Shown here in pieces: positions 9,847-18,666 of a stretch of 64,000 nucleotides of DNA; the stretch's first letter is position 1, and every line of letters begins with the position of its first letter. A model generated the notes under the pieces. It saw only the letters and a program-made list of their open reading frames with translations, made no database searches and was not told the DNA's origin. The position numbers and the translations under genes were made by a program. The stretch covers positions 248,001 through 312,000 of the forward strand of contig NC_013080.1 in assembly GCF_000142805.1 (NCBI RefSeq), read 5' to 3'. Source of the stretch: Lachancea thermotolerans CBS 6340. Lineage: Eukaryota > Ascomycota > Saccharomycetes > Saccharomycetales > Saccharomycetaceae.

Positions 9847-10953
9847 ATGTTCACTAGGAAGCTCTTACCGGTGAGCAACTCGGCGCTGAAACCATCGCTG
9901 CCAGAGATCAGGAATAGCGTCAGCAGAAGCACGTTTACATTGATGACCTACAACATGCTCTCGCCATACTACATGTGGCCTCAGGTCTACACCTACGTCC
10001 CGGAAAAGTACAAAGACTGGTCATACAGGCACCGGCTACTTGAGCGGGAGATCCTGAATCTCTACCGAGCTGACATCATGTGCGTACAGGAGCTAACGTG
10101 CAAAGACTACGAAGGCTTCTGGAAAAACCACTTCAAGACAAAAATGAACTATGGGAGCAGCTACATTGCCAAAACGCCCCCCAAATACTGGAAGAGGCCC
10201 GAGGATGAAATGGATGGTGTGGGCATCTTCTACAACTTGAATAAATTTGAGCATATTTCCACCTCTAGCATCTATCTCAATGACCTAATCGGACTGTTCA
10301 ACATCAGTGAGCTCAACTACCTCAAAAGCACGATCATCACGCTCACCAACGGCGCAGGAGAGCCCATTGATAAAGACAGCCTCTTAAACGTGCTGCACGG
10401 CAGAAACCAGGTCAGCCTGTTCGTATCGCTACTACACAAAGAGACTCGAACCCTTTTTGTGGTCGTAAACACGCATCTGTACTGGAAGTACGACGAAGTC
10501 AAGCTGTGCCAGTGTCTCACGATAATGCGAAAGCTGCATCGCGTGATCAAGTCGTTACTCATGGGCATGGAGGGCGTCACGTACTCCAAGGTCAAGATTC
10601 TTTTCGCGGGCGATTTGAACTCGGCCCCCGACTCCCCTGTCATTAAATTCCTCAAAGGCGAAAGTGTGCATCGCGCCGACTTGAGCTTGATCAATCCTCT
10701 GCGGCCATACCTCAACCGCTACATCTACCAGGATACCTCCGCCGACCTTTTTGAGCACACTTGCTACTCGGGGAAGCTGAAGGGAATTTTCGACTACATC
10801 TGGTATCATGATAAGGATTTCAGGCTTAAGCGGATCTTAAGCGGTGCTGAAGTGTCCCAGGAGCTGCGCGAGCTCCAGGAGTTCGGACTTCCAAACAAAG
10901 ACCACCCAAGCGACCACATACCAGTTCTTGCCGAGCTAGAACTACTGGACTGA
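9847..10953 (+). CDS. NGL1: Mitochondrial endonuclease/exonuclease/phosphatase-family protein Ngl1
   Basis: 368 residues (yeast 363). Member of the CCR4-like EEP nuclease family; yeast Ngl1 is mitochondrial and is thought to act on RNA, but its substrate is not settled. Family motifs are clear: TYNMLSPYYMWPQVY at the start of the domain, CVQEL with the metal-binding glutamate, NTHLYW, GDLNSAPDS, and the C-terminal DHPSDHIPVLAE with the catalytic histidine. The open frame runs 18 codons further upstream from a TTG and encodes a hydrophobic run, but the first ATG (9847) gives MFTRKLLPV, which matches the MFTRR start of the yeast protein and looks like a mitochondrial presequence. Confidence 0.96.
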   Translation: MFTRKLLPVSNSALKPSLPEIRNSVSRSTFTLMTYNMLSPYYMWPQVYTYVPEKYKDWSYRHRLLEREILNLYRADIMCVQELTCKDYEGFWKNHFKTKMNYGSSYIAKTPPKYWKRPEDEMDGVGIFYNLNKFEHISTSSIYLNDLIGLFNISELNYLKSTIITLTNGAGEPIDKDSLLNVLHGRNQVSLFVSLLHKETRTLFVVVNTHLYWKYDEVKLCQCLTIMRKLHRVIKSLLMGMEGVTYSKVKILFAGDLNSAPDSPVIKFLKGESVHRADLSLINPLRPYLNRYIYQDTSADLFEHTCYSGKLKGIFDYIWYHDKDFRLKRILSGAEVSQELRELQEFGLPNKDHPSDHIPVLAELELLD

Positions 10954-11062
10954 GCGTTACTCTCGTCACTAGCTACATCACTATGTGTCTTAAAGCGCTG
11001 CACGTACCCTATTACCTATGTATTGTCGACCATTCACTGCACCGACCGAAAATTTTTAGAAA

Positions 11063-11537
11063 ATGAAGCGCATACAGATCATCACCACACACAAACACAG
11101 CTATCAAAAGAGGGCTGCTACAGAGATGTTGGGAATGGGGCTCAATTTACAAACAAATGTTACGCACGCGAACAACGACAAGCAGACTGTGTCACTGCAA
11201 GACGCTCCGCACCGTCTTCTGCAACAACATCAAGAAACGATACTGCGAGATGCCAGAATTAGGCTAAACTCCAAGAAGTCCTTCATGGACGATGAATTTT
11301 ATCTGCCAGAAATGACGCCCTTTGGTGTATCGCGGATCCCTTCTGAAAACGGGCGAGGATTTGCGTCCCCAGCCAACATGAGGGCGGTGCCAAAATCTGG
11401 CTACCCACTTGCACAGACGCACAAGAAAGCGAAGGAAAACAGCCTGAAGGCGATGCAAGCCTCGGAGGCGAACGGGAGGGCGCTAGAGCAACAGTTCTAC
11501 CAAAACCAGCTAGCTGCTGCGGTCCAGCAACAACAGC

Positions 11538-11589
<52 letters not shown>

Positions 11590-11707
11590 GCATCATCAAC
11601 AGCAGATTCACCAACACAATCCTTACCTGACCAACAACGGGTTTCGTGGCTACTCTATGCAGCAGGAAGCGTGCGTGATGGACGGGCCAAGAAACTGGCA
11701 GCACTAG
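11063..11707 (+). CDS. Unrecognised polyglutamine protein
   Basis: 214 residues, ATG start, no homologue that I recognise. The N-terminal half is basic (MKRIQIITTHKHSYQKR) and Gln-rich. The middle holds a distinctive segment KSFMDDEFYLPEMTPFGVSR that looks conserved-motif-like, followed by RIPSENGRGFASP. A run of 22 glutamines (CAA-rich, nt 11525-11590) is followed by a His/Gln/Asn-rich tail. No membrane segment or signal peptide. It begins 109 bp after NGL1 and is convergent with SYN8. The short acidic/aromatic motif and the prion-like composition suggest an RNA-binding-associated or transcription-associated protein, but this is only inference. That it is real is supported by the ATG, the intact length through a repeat tract and the motif, not by a known family. 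Confidence 0.65.
11525..11590 (+). repeat. CAA/CAG trinucleotide tract (22 glutamine codons)
   Basis: Uninterrupted run of 22 Gln codons, mostly CAA with CAG at both ends and at the fourth position. It lies in frame in the polyglutamine gene. CAA-rich tracts like this are length-variable in yeasts. Confidence 0.95.
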
Positions 11708-12345
11708 GGAACCGTGAGCCTTTCTTTTAATAAGTTTAAAATCGTCGTGGGGATAGTTAGGGGCCCCGGCTTAATCACGTTCTACTGGGCTTTGGTTGGC
11801 GTTAGGTCGTTTATTATTCGGGCATTCTGGGTTTCAAGGTTTTATCAATTTCATGCAAATAATATTGTAATATGTGTGGCGCCGTTTTTCCGCCAACGCT
11901 CGCGCGACTACAGATGTACTTTTTACATACCATTTGCAACTATCATTCTTCTGTCTATGGAGATTACTGTTGATTCGTCGCCGGACGGACTTCTCACGAC
12001 TCTGGGTTCCCATGAGTTACTTCAATGCCGTTATAATTGTCACCGCCAACGAACTCTTGTCGGCGGCTACCGCCAGAGCGGCAGAGAGCGTTGGGGCTTC
12101 GTCCAGCGACGCCAGCTCATAAACGATGTGAACGACGGAGGGCTGGATACCGAACTCTGAAGTTGTGCTATGTGTGTGTTCATAAACCTTGCAAAGTAAT
12201 AATATTACAATGTCGAAGCAGGTAAGTATGCCGAAAGTTGAATTTTGAATATTGCCGATTCGTTATTCTCGTGTTCGCCACGGACCATATTGGCCATGCC
12301 ATCCATGTTGCATGTGTGCCGCTGCGCGTATGCGCTGTAATACGC
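11708..12345. other. Convergent intergenic region, polyQ gene-SYN8
   Basis: 638 bases between the 3' ends of two convergent genes, where little regulatory DNA is expected. It nevertheless contains a perfect URS1 (12060-12069, listed separately) and, 150 bp beyond it on the plus strand, an ATG followed after four codons by GTAAGTATG, which resembles a splice donor (12210-12230). I could not find a convincing branch point or second exon, so no gene is called. Longer frames here (such as 11714-12160) lack an ATG start and look random. Confidence 0.4.
12060..12069 (-). promoter_or_regulatory. Perfect URS1 (Ume6-type) site
   Basis: Reads TAGCCGCCGA on the minus strand, the full consensus for the meiotic repressor/activator site bound by Ume6. 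It lies in a region with no annotated promoter, so its target is unknown. A chance match to a 10-mer is possible. Confidence 0.5.
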
Positions 12346-13161
12346 TCACAGAATGATCAAAAGGACTATTAAAATAACGAATAGCACCACAATAATGAAG
12401 CACGGCCCGTTCTCACGAGCTGTGTTTTCAAATATGCGCAGCCTTTTCTTTGCACGGTCGAGGTTGCGACCACTGTTGTTCACGAGACTCTCCAGGTCTT
12501 GCAGAACGCCGTCGTTTTGGTCTGCCACTTCGTGATGGATATCCAGCGATAAAACGTGTGAGCTGTGCACGGACCGCGAAAGATTGTCTAAGTGAGAGTC
12601 TTGCTCGAGAAGCTGCTGCTGCTGCTGGATGAACAGCTCCTGGTTAGACAGTTGCGGGGCTACTGCCAAGCCATCCAGGCCCGTGCTTTCACTGCTGCCC
12701 GTTTGGAAAAGCCTGGTTTTGTCGTGTTCGAGCCGCTCCTCGTCCGATACATCATCGGAGTAAGGTGCGAAAGCAGTAGGCGCATCTTGGGTACTTTCAT
12801 CGTACTCCAACACATCATCTTTAAACCTCACCTTCTTTGGCTCGGGCAGTTTGCTTATGGCGGTCTCGGGAGGCTTATCTATACTTGCAAACTTGTAGAG
12901 CTCTTTGTCGAGCGAGTCATCAGGGATGTCGGCGACCGCGTCGTTGTACTTTTCGATGAGGGCATTCAGCTGAACAAAGTCCTCGCTAGTGGCTGCATTC
13001 GCAGCGGCCTGCAGCGAGTCCAGCACCGCATTCATCTGTCTTTTCATATTGATCGTGTCATTGGTAGACGGCTTCATTTTGAGGACGGAAACCAGCCTCC
13101 TGCGCTCGTCCACCAGACCTTGGAGCTTCTCTACCCCATACGAGATCTTTAGAACCTCCAT
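12346..13161 (-). CDS. SYN8: Endosomal SNARE Syn8
   Basis: 271 residues (yeast 255). Syntaxin-like SNARE of the endosomal system. It has an N-terminal helical part, a basic segment KKVRFKDDVLEYDE shared with yeast Syn8, the conserved NQELFIQQQQQLLEQDSHL leading into the SNARE helix, the SNARE core with its glutamine (HHEVADQNDGVLQDLE), and a C-terminal membrane anchor of about 19 hydrophobic residues (252-271) with almost nothing on the lumenal side. ATG at 13161 gives MEVLKISYG, close to MDVLKLGYE of yeast. In S. cerevisiae SYN8 lies between NTG1 and DEP1, which matches the local order. Confidence 0.96.
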   Translation of the reverse strand: MEVLKISYGVEKLQGLVDERRRLVSVLKMKPSTNDTINMKRQMNAVLDSLQAAANAATSEDFVQLNALIEKYNDAVADIPDDSLDKELYKFASIDKPPETAISKLPEPKKVRFKDDVLEYDESTQDAPTAFAPYSDDVSDEERLEHDKTRLFQTGSSESTGLDGLAVAPQLSNQELFIQQQQQLLEQDSHLDNLSRSVHSSHVLSLDIHHEVADQNDGVLQDLESLVNNSGRNLDRAKKRLRIFENTARENGPCFIIVVLFVILIVLLIIL

Positions 13162-13312
13162 ACCGTGCTTAGTCGCCCGATTGCTTGTGGCTTTGAAGGT
13201 GCCTTGCCTAGTAGCGCTAATTGTCTTGAATTAAAGCTATTATTCGTGAAGAGAGACTAGCGCCTAATTGCCCTTTGATAAATGTCTACTGTACATACGA
13301 TACTGTCCGATG

Positions 13313-14701
13313 CTAACGGGAATTGCTTGCGTTAGCCTTCTTGAACGCGGTCGAGCGTTTGGTCACTCTTCCAGACTTGGATCTCTGCTTCTTTTTCTTC
13401 AAGATCGGGGTGGAAGCGCCCTTGGTAGCTCTGAGGCCTTCGATCGTGACATCCTTGCCGACGGTAGATCTGTCGGCCTTTCCGAGCACCTTCTTGGCCC
13501 TTCCTAGCTTGGTCCTCTGGTCGTCCGTGAGTGCTTTTGGATGCTTCTGGGAAGAAGGCTGCGTTTTCTTCATGTTCTTGCACCTTGTAACACGGAGCTT
13601 CCTGCCCGTACCATTGAGCTTCTGGTCGTTGAGCAGCAGCGCCTTGTTGATGTCCTGGAAGTCGCGGAACTGCACGTACGCAAATCCCTTGCCCATGTTG
13701 GTTTTCGAGTCGCGGACGACCCGTACGTACTCGATCTCGCCAGACTTTTCGAAGTGCTTCCACAGGTTCTCCTCGGCCTCCTCGAAGTCCAAGTTCCCCA
13801 CGAACACAGACCGCTTGTTGTCATGCTGGGCCGGGTGGGCCACGGAGTCCACTCTGAGGTGATGGTCATAGAAAACAGTCCCGTTGAGGGTCTGACACGC
13901 GGCCTTCACAGCGGCCTTCTCGGCGTATACCACGTACGCGTTAGCCGAGTCTCTGGACTTGTGCAGCTTCTGCTGCACGAAAGCGACCTTACGCGGCAGG
14001 GCCTCTTCGAAAGAGATGGATCTGAATCTGATGCTCTCGACGGCGAAGGTGTCAGGCCCCGTGGCCTTGTCTTCGTCGCTGTCGTCGCCACCGGAGTGCT
14101 TCTTGGCGACTGCGAACAGCTTTTTGAACTGTTTTTTGAGCGGCTTCGACGTGACCACGTCGACGGGGACGTTGCCGACGAAGACGGTGCGCTCGGCCTT
14201 CTGCAGTTCCTCCTCCTTTAGGTCCTTGCGCGAGGCACTCGCGGCCGTGGCTTGGACGCTCGCCTCGGCCTCGCCGTCCTTGGACTCGGGCTCAGCCGCG
14301 CTGGTTTCCTCGGCTTCTCCCTGCTCCTTCTCTAGTAGCTTGGAGTAGTACTCGGACTCGAGGTTCTCGTTGTCCGCGTCCAGCGCCTTGCGCTTTTGAC
14401 GTTTGGAAAGCTTCTTGGGCTGCGCTGGGGCCTCTTCGGCCTCCAAACCGCGCTTGGCGGGCTTTGCGCCCTCCTCCGAGCCACTCTCGCCTTCACCTTG
14501 CGAGCCCTGCTCCGTGGATGCCTCCGCGGATGCTTCCTTGGTCTCAGGTTTGGCCTCAGGCTCCACGCCTGGCAGCACGGTCCTGATCTTAGATTTGACC
14601 TTGGCCACATCCACGGGACCTGCAGAGCTGCCGAAAAGCTTGCTTAGCCCGGACTCTACCTTGCTAGCGGCAGGCCCGAATAACTTGTCAATTGATCCCA
14701 T
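13313..14701 (-). CDS. NOP12: Nucleolar RNA-binding protein Nop12
   Basis: 462 residues (yeast 459). Nucleolar factor for 60S subunit assembly, needed for correct 5.8S/25S pre-rRNA processing, especially in the cold. The N-terminus MGSIDKLFG...LFGSSAGPVD is the family signature. An acidic, Ala/Glu-rich region is followed by two RRMs: RRM1 begins near residue 170 (RTVFVGNVPVDV) with a long insertion, RRM2 near 296 (RSVFVGNLDFEEAEENLWKHF). The C-terminus is Lys/Arg-rich. The open frame includes one extra GTG codon before the first ATG at 14701, which I use. The promoter carries PAC and RRPE elements, fitting ribosome-biogenesis control; DBP7, another 60S factor, is in the same window. Confidence 0.96.
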   Translation of the reverse strand: MGSIDKLFGPAASKVESGLSKLFGSSAGPVDVAKVKSKIRTVLPGVEPEAKPETKEASAEASTEQGSQGEGESGSEEGAKPAKRGLEAEEAPAQPKKLSKRQKRKALDADNENLESEYYSKLLEKEQGEAEETSAAEPESKDGEAEASVQATAASASRKDLKEEELQKAERTVFVGNVPVDVVTSKPLKKQFKKLFAVAKKHSGGDDSDEDKATGPDTFAVESIRFRSISFEEALPRKVAFVQQKLHKSRDSANAYVVYAEKAAVKAACQTLNGTVFYDHHLRVDSVAHPAQHDNKRSVFVGNLDFEEAEENLWKHFEKSGEIEYVRVVRDSKTNMGKGFAYVQFRDFQDINKALLLNDQKLNGTGRKLRVTRCKNMKKTQPSSQKHPKALTDDQRTKLGRAKKVLGKADRSTVGKDVTIEGLRATKGASTPILKKKKQRSKSGRVTKRSTAFKKANASNSR

Positions 14702-14755
14702 CACTGCTACTTGCGTTGCCTCTTTTTACAATGTTGGCCAGCGCTGCGATGCGAT

Positions 14756-14782
14756 GCGATGAGCTGAGCTTTCTAAAATTTT
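14756..14782. promoter_or_regulatory. PAC and RRPE ribosome-biogenesis elements upstream of NOP12
   Basis: GCGATGAG (PAC core) at 14756-14763, embedded in a short GCGAT repeat, followed by AAAATTTT (RRPE core) at 14775-14782. The pair is the known signature of RRB-regulon promoters, bound by Dot6/Tod6 and Stb3. It sits 55-81 bp upstream of the NOP12 ATG in the 312-bp gap shared with DEP1. Confidence 0.8.
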
Positions 14783-15013
14783 CTCAGCTATGTCTTTATT
14801 GACATTTCAAGGTATTTCGTACACAAGGAGATCAACACTTTCCCGGAATTAAAGAACCACGCCAAACAAGAACTCGCAGGCTTGATCCTTGAGCTGTTGG
14901 GCAATCAAAGAGCATACAAGTGGATTACCTTTTTTCATAGACTTACCACAGCCGAACGCGGAGGTTGAGCAACGTAAGAAGTTTGCTCGGAAACTTCAAG
15001 AAAGACTACTTAG

Positions 15014-16081
15014 ATGAGCATAGAAGCGGCAACGGCAGCTTCTGGTGAAAGTAAGTGTGAGTGTTGCAGATAAAAGTTCGCGGCGTAGATGCTAACAAAG
15101 ACTGCAGACGAAAATCGGTTAACCAAAGAGAACCTGGCGCTGGTAGACGCTGCAAGCGCGACGGAAGACCGGAAGAAGTCGAGCAACGAGGACGATAAGT
15201 CGAGCGTTCTGAGCAAGATCGACTCGAAGCACTCCGGGGACCTGGACCTGTCTGAGTACTGCGTGTCTTCAGACGCGGAGACGGAGAAGATGGACGAGGA
15301 GTCCGTGAGCCAGCGCAACTCTGAGCACCCGGTGCTTTCCGAGCTTGCAGGCGCCTCGGCGCCAGGGGACGCCGGCGCGGCAGAGAGCGGCGAGACGAAT
15401 GGCGCGGCTGCGGGCAACGCGGCGGTAGAGAGCACCCCAAAAGCCCCAGAGCAACACTCCCCGCGTGAAGAGGCCGCGGCGCCGGCGGTGGAGGAGCCCA
15501 CTGTTTCAGCGGTCAACGAGGGCGTCGCCGCCGCTGCTGCCGCCGCTGCCGTGGATCCACCCAATGAGCCCGAGAAGGCTATAATGACAGCCGCGCCTGC
15601 AGAACAGCCGGTGGACATCACTGGTTCAGGTTCACTCGGGGAGCCCCCAGCGGCCGGAGGACCCTCCACGGAGGTGGCAGTCTCCGAACCCACAATAACG
15701 GAACCCGCGGCAGAGCCCGCGGCAGAGCCTGTGGCAGAACCTGCAGCAATTGAGGAGCAGGCCGCGGTCCCAGAACAAATACTCCAAGAGGCGGTGCCCC
15801 CGGTCGAATCCCCCGTAGTAGATCCTCTCAAGCCTTCTTCACCCGTGCCGCCTTCGGAGGAACCCCTGGGACCATCGTCAGTAGTGGGGCCCGCAGAGGT
15901 GGCATCGAAGCAGTCAGGCCCGGTGGAACCAGTCGAGGATACACTAGGACTAGCGCAAGGAGATGCGGCGCCAACCAAGCGCGCGCATGAGGACGAGGAG
16001 GACCACGACGCCCACTTCAAAAAGCCTAGGCCGCCGGCGCACGAGCTAAAGCACGTCGAAAACAACAACTACGACGACAAT

Positions 16082-16127
<46 letters not shown>

Positions 16128-17008
16128 CGGACGAGGACGAGGACGAGGTCGAAGAGGACTACCAAGACAAGACGGACGGGGCCGAAGTGCTAGCGGCAGC
16201 GGCCGCGGGCGCTAGCGCGGCCGGCGGGCCCTCCAAAGTAGGCACGGGCGCCAAGAAACCCGTGCCCAGCATCAAGGGTGACGGAAACTCGCCCATGGAG
16301 CAGGAAACGCTGAGGATGAACGCGCTGCGGGAGATCACAGACATCGAGCACCAGTTTGCGGAGCTGAGGCAGCGGCTCTTCGAGAGCAAGCTGGCGAAGC
16401 TGCAGACAGAGACACAGATGTGCCTGGAAGGATCGCACCCGGCGCTGCAGAGCTACTACCAGAAGATTGACTCGGTGCGAGACTACAAACTGCGTCGCGC
16501 GTACCAGAGACAGAAGTACGAGCTGGAGTGCATAGACAAAGAGACCAAGGCGACGCGGTGCTTCATACACCAGGACTTTTACCGCAAGGTGGCGGACCTG
16601 AAGCACGAGCTGCTGGTGAGCACTACGCAGAAGTGGTACGACATCAACAAGGAGCGGCGCGAGATGGACGTAGTGGTGTCGGACGTGGGGTACCACGTGC
16701 CCGTGAAGATTGACGGGAAGACGCTGAGCTGCATTACGGGGTACGCGGCGCCCGCGCAGCCGCGGCGCGAGGGCGACCCGCTCGCGGAGGACCTGCAATG
16801 CGAGGGCATCCGGTTCCGGTTCAAGAACAACCCGGTGGACAAGCTGGAGGTGATAGTGGACCGGATGCGGTTCAACAACGAGCTGAGCGACCTGGAGGGG
16901 CTGCGGCAGTTCTTCCAGGGCTTCCCGGGCGCGCCGGGGCTGAGCGGCCTGAAGGACTCGGAGATCTACGAGGACCTGCAGAGCGCGGGACGGCCGGGGC
17001 GCGCGTGA
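15014..17008 (+). CDS. DEP1: Rpd3L histone deacetylase subunit Dep1 (spliced)
   Basis: Sds3/Dep1-family subunit of the large Rpd3 histone deacetylase complex. Two exons: 15014-15050 and 15108-17008, joining to a 645-residue protein; the start MSIEAATAASGE replaces an apparent ATG at 15089 that lies inside the intron. The conserved motif LDLSEYCVSSDAETEKMDEE (about residue 55) and the Sds3-like region (about 410-600; ALREITDIEHQFAELRQRL, LEGSHPALQSYY, RAYQRQKYELECI, WYDINKERREMD) match yeast Dep1. Between them lie 300 residues of Ala/Pro/Glu-rich and Asp/Asn-rich low complexity, which makes the protein much longer than the yeast 405 residues. GC-rich, with strong third-position G/C. Confidence 0.95.
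15051..15107 (+). other. Predicted spliceosomal intron in DEP1 (57 nt)
   Basis: Donor GTAAGT at 15051, branch point TGCTAAC at 15090-15096, acceptor CAG ending at 15107; donor-branch distance 44 nt and branch-acceptor distance 12 nt, both usual for short yeast introns. The splice joins a 37-nt first exon in frame (codon AAC across the junction) to the DEP1 frame. Without splicing the first-exon ATG does not read into DEP1. Confidence 0.85.
16076..16126 (+). repeat. GAC-AAY tract (Asp-Asn repeat) in DEP1
   Basis: Seventeen codons alternating GAC and AAC/AAT, encoding an Asp-Asn dipeptide run inside the acidic low-complexity part of Dep1. A hexanucleotide microsatellite, probably length-polymorphic. 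Confidence 0.93.
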
Positions 17009-17104
17009 GCAGCACTGCGCGCGCTCGCTCGCACACTACATAGCCTCGACATAGCTCTCAAAACCTTATGATTAAACTACACAGGTACGTAGACAGCGCA
17101 AGGC

Positions 17105-17533
17105 TTATCTCAATGGGATGAAACGGGAGGTGGTGGCACCGGCTCTACCGTGTCTGACTGGGGTGTAGGTGATGGAGAACTCGCCCAGGTAGTGACCGAC
17201 CATCTCGGGCTTGACCTCGACCTGGTTGAACACCTTACCGTTGTACACGCCGACCACGGAGCCGATCATCTCTGGGACCACGATCATGTTTCTCAAGTGG
17301 GTCTTGACGACGGCTGGTCTCTCGTTCTCTGGAGCGGCAAGCTTGGCGGCTCTCAACTTCTTCATCAAACCGGCTGGCTTGGACGACAAACCACGAGCGA
17401 ATCTTCTTCTAACTCTGGCAGGAGCGAGCTTGACGAACTCCTCGGTTGGCATCTCCAACATCTTCTCCAGGTCAACACCCTTGTAGGAGTAGCTCTTGAA
17501 CGATCTCTTTCTTGGGGCGGCAGCTGTGGACAT
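17105..17533 (-). CDS. RPS15: 40S ribosomal protein uS19 (Rps15)
   Basis: 142 residues, the family's normal length. Head protein of the small subunit near the decoding site, essential for pre-40S export. Nearly every block is conserved: [56 protein letters not shown], and the C-terminal [20 protein letters not shown]. The open frame extends 33 codons upstream without function; the ATG at 17533 (MSTAAAPRK) gives the family length. No intron. Divergent from RPP2A across 573 bp, as in S. cerevisiae (YOL040C/YOL039W), so the two ribosomal genes probably share a promoter region. Confidence 0.98.
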   Translation of the reverse strand: MSTAAAPRKRSFKSYSYKGVDLEKMLEMPTEEFVKLAPARVRRRFARGLSSKPAGLMKKLRAAKLAAPENERPAVVKTHLRNMIVVPEMIGSVVGVYNGKVFNQVEVKPEMVGHYLGEFSITYTPVRHGRAGATTSRFIPLR

Positions 17534-18106
17534 CTTGCGTGAGGGATCTTGTGCTTTGCTTGGAGGGAGCGGTTCTAGAGACAGATGTGCTATTTTGATG
17601 TATATGCTGAACCATGAGGGACAAAGTTCCACTCACGGGCCACGGCGGGTGCGTGCCGCCGGCCTGCGCTGGGCGGACGCGTCCAGTGCTGGGCCGAGCT
17701 GGCCGGACGAGCTAGGCGGGCGCTCTGCCTGGAGTGCACGCTGGCAGAGCAAACCTAGGCAGGAGCACTGCCTGGGCCCGCCCGGGAGCTAGGCGGAGGG
17801 CCTGCGGGGGCCGCCGTGGAAACTTTGATTTTTTCCTCTTGCGTCGAATTGTGACGGCGTGTGACTGCTCACCCACACACCAAATGTTTCCACGTGCGCA
17901 GGCGTCTGTGCGCACCTGCTTTCCGCCCGTGCACCCGCTCTCCGCCGCGTCTTCCAGGCCCGCGCCCGGCGCTTCGTGGTACCCACGCAGAGAGCGGCGC
18001 CCGCGCGCGGGCGCCAACATCGTGATATTCCAAAAGTTTGGCTAGTTGAGCAGCGGGCCGAGCGCTTTACTAGACCCTTCCCAACAGACAAAGACCGAGT
18101 TAAATA
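17534..18106. other. Shared divergent promoter region RPS15/RPP2A
   Basis: 573 bases, very GC-rich from about 17640 to 17810 with several overlapping GGGCGG/GCTAGGCGG-like words. A Rap1-like site (17870-17880) and a CACGTG (17891-17896) lie near its centre. I see no additional gene; the frames here are shadows of GC-rich DNA. Confidence 0.5.
17870..17880 (+). promoter_or_regulatory. Rap1-like site in ribosomal-protein promoter
   Basis: CACCCACACAC fits the Rap1 core CACCCRYACA closely. Rap1 recruits Fhl1/Ifh1 to ribosomal-protein promoters in budding yeast, and FHL1 is itself encoded at 42.9 kb here. The site is 226 bp upstream of RPP2A and 337 bp upstream of RPS15. Occupancy is inferred only. 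Confidence 0.45.
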
Positions 18107-18430
18107 ATGAAGTATTTGGCTGCCTACCTGTTGTTGAACGCCGCCGGCAACTCTGCGCCAAGCGCGGAGAACGTCAAGACCGTTTTGGAATCGGTCGGGA
18201 TCGAGGTCGAGGAGGACAAGGTCTCCTCGCTGGTCAGCTCCTTGGAGGGCAAGTCCGTGGAGGAATTGGTCGCCGAGGGTAACGAGAAGTTGTCCGCCGT
18301 GCCAGCTGCTTCCGGCAGCGGTGCCCCAGCCGCCGGCGCTGCCGCCGGCGGTGAGGCCGCCGAGGAGGACGCGCCTGAAGAGGCTGCGGAGGAGTCCGAC
18401 GACGACATGGGATTCGGCCTGTTCGACTAA
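18107..18430 (+). CDS. RPP2A: 60S acidic stalk protein P2-alpha (Rpp2A)
   Basis: 107 residues. Ribosomal stalk protein that recruits and activates translational GTPases. [15 protein letters not shown] at the start is the P2 N-terminal dimerisation helix; a hinge rich in Ala/Gly follows, and the protein ends with the invariant acidic tail [13 protein letters not shown] that contacts elongation factors and is the phosphorylation target. The MKYLAAYLL start separates it from P1 proteins; the synteny (RPS15 divergent) assigns it to RPP2A rather than RPP2B. ATG at 18107 is the only sensible start. Confidence 0.97.
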   Translation: MKYLAAYLLLNAAGNSAPSAENVKTVLESVGIEVEEDKVSSLVSSLEGKSVEELVAEGNEKLSAVPAASGSGAPAAGAAAGGEAAEEDAPEEAAEESDDDMGFGLFD

Positions 18431-18496
18431 GTCAGTGTGTATCTAGTTTAAGAGATATTGAAAGCGCAAGAGCGGAGCGGAGGGGAGACGCGGGGG

Positions 18497-18666
18497 TCAT
18501 GTGACGGGGAGGCACGTGATGCGTGCGGCAGCGCTAGCCGCCGATGTCACGTGGTGCGGGCCACGCCGTCGCGCGGAACGAAGATTTCGAGGTCACGTGG
18601 CGTGCGTGTCTCGAGGTCACGTGCACTCCCGCATCCCTGTCACGTGCATGCACCCGCTGTCACGTG
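18497..18666. promoter_or_regulatory. Cluster of seven Cbf1-type sites upstream of CYS3
   Basis: CACGTG cores at 18513, 18548, 18594, 18618, 18641 and 18661, plus a CATGTG variant at 18498; each is flanked to give RTCACRTG on one strand, the Cbf1 recognition site. Cbf1 with Met4/Met28 activates sulfur-amino-acid genes in yeast, so strong sulfur control of CYS3 is expected. The cluster lies about 350-520 bp upstream of the ATG. Confidence 0.9.

Noticed and set aside
11714-12160. 148-codon frame after the polyglutamine gene
   Set aside because: No ATG start and random-looking composition.
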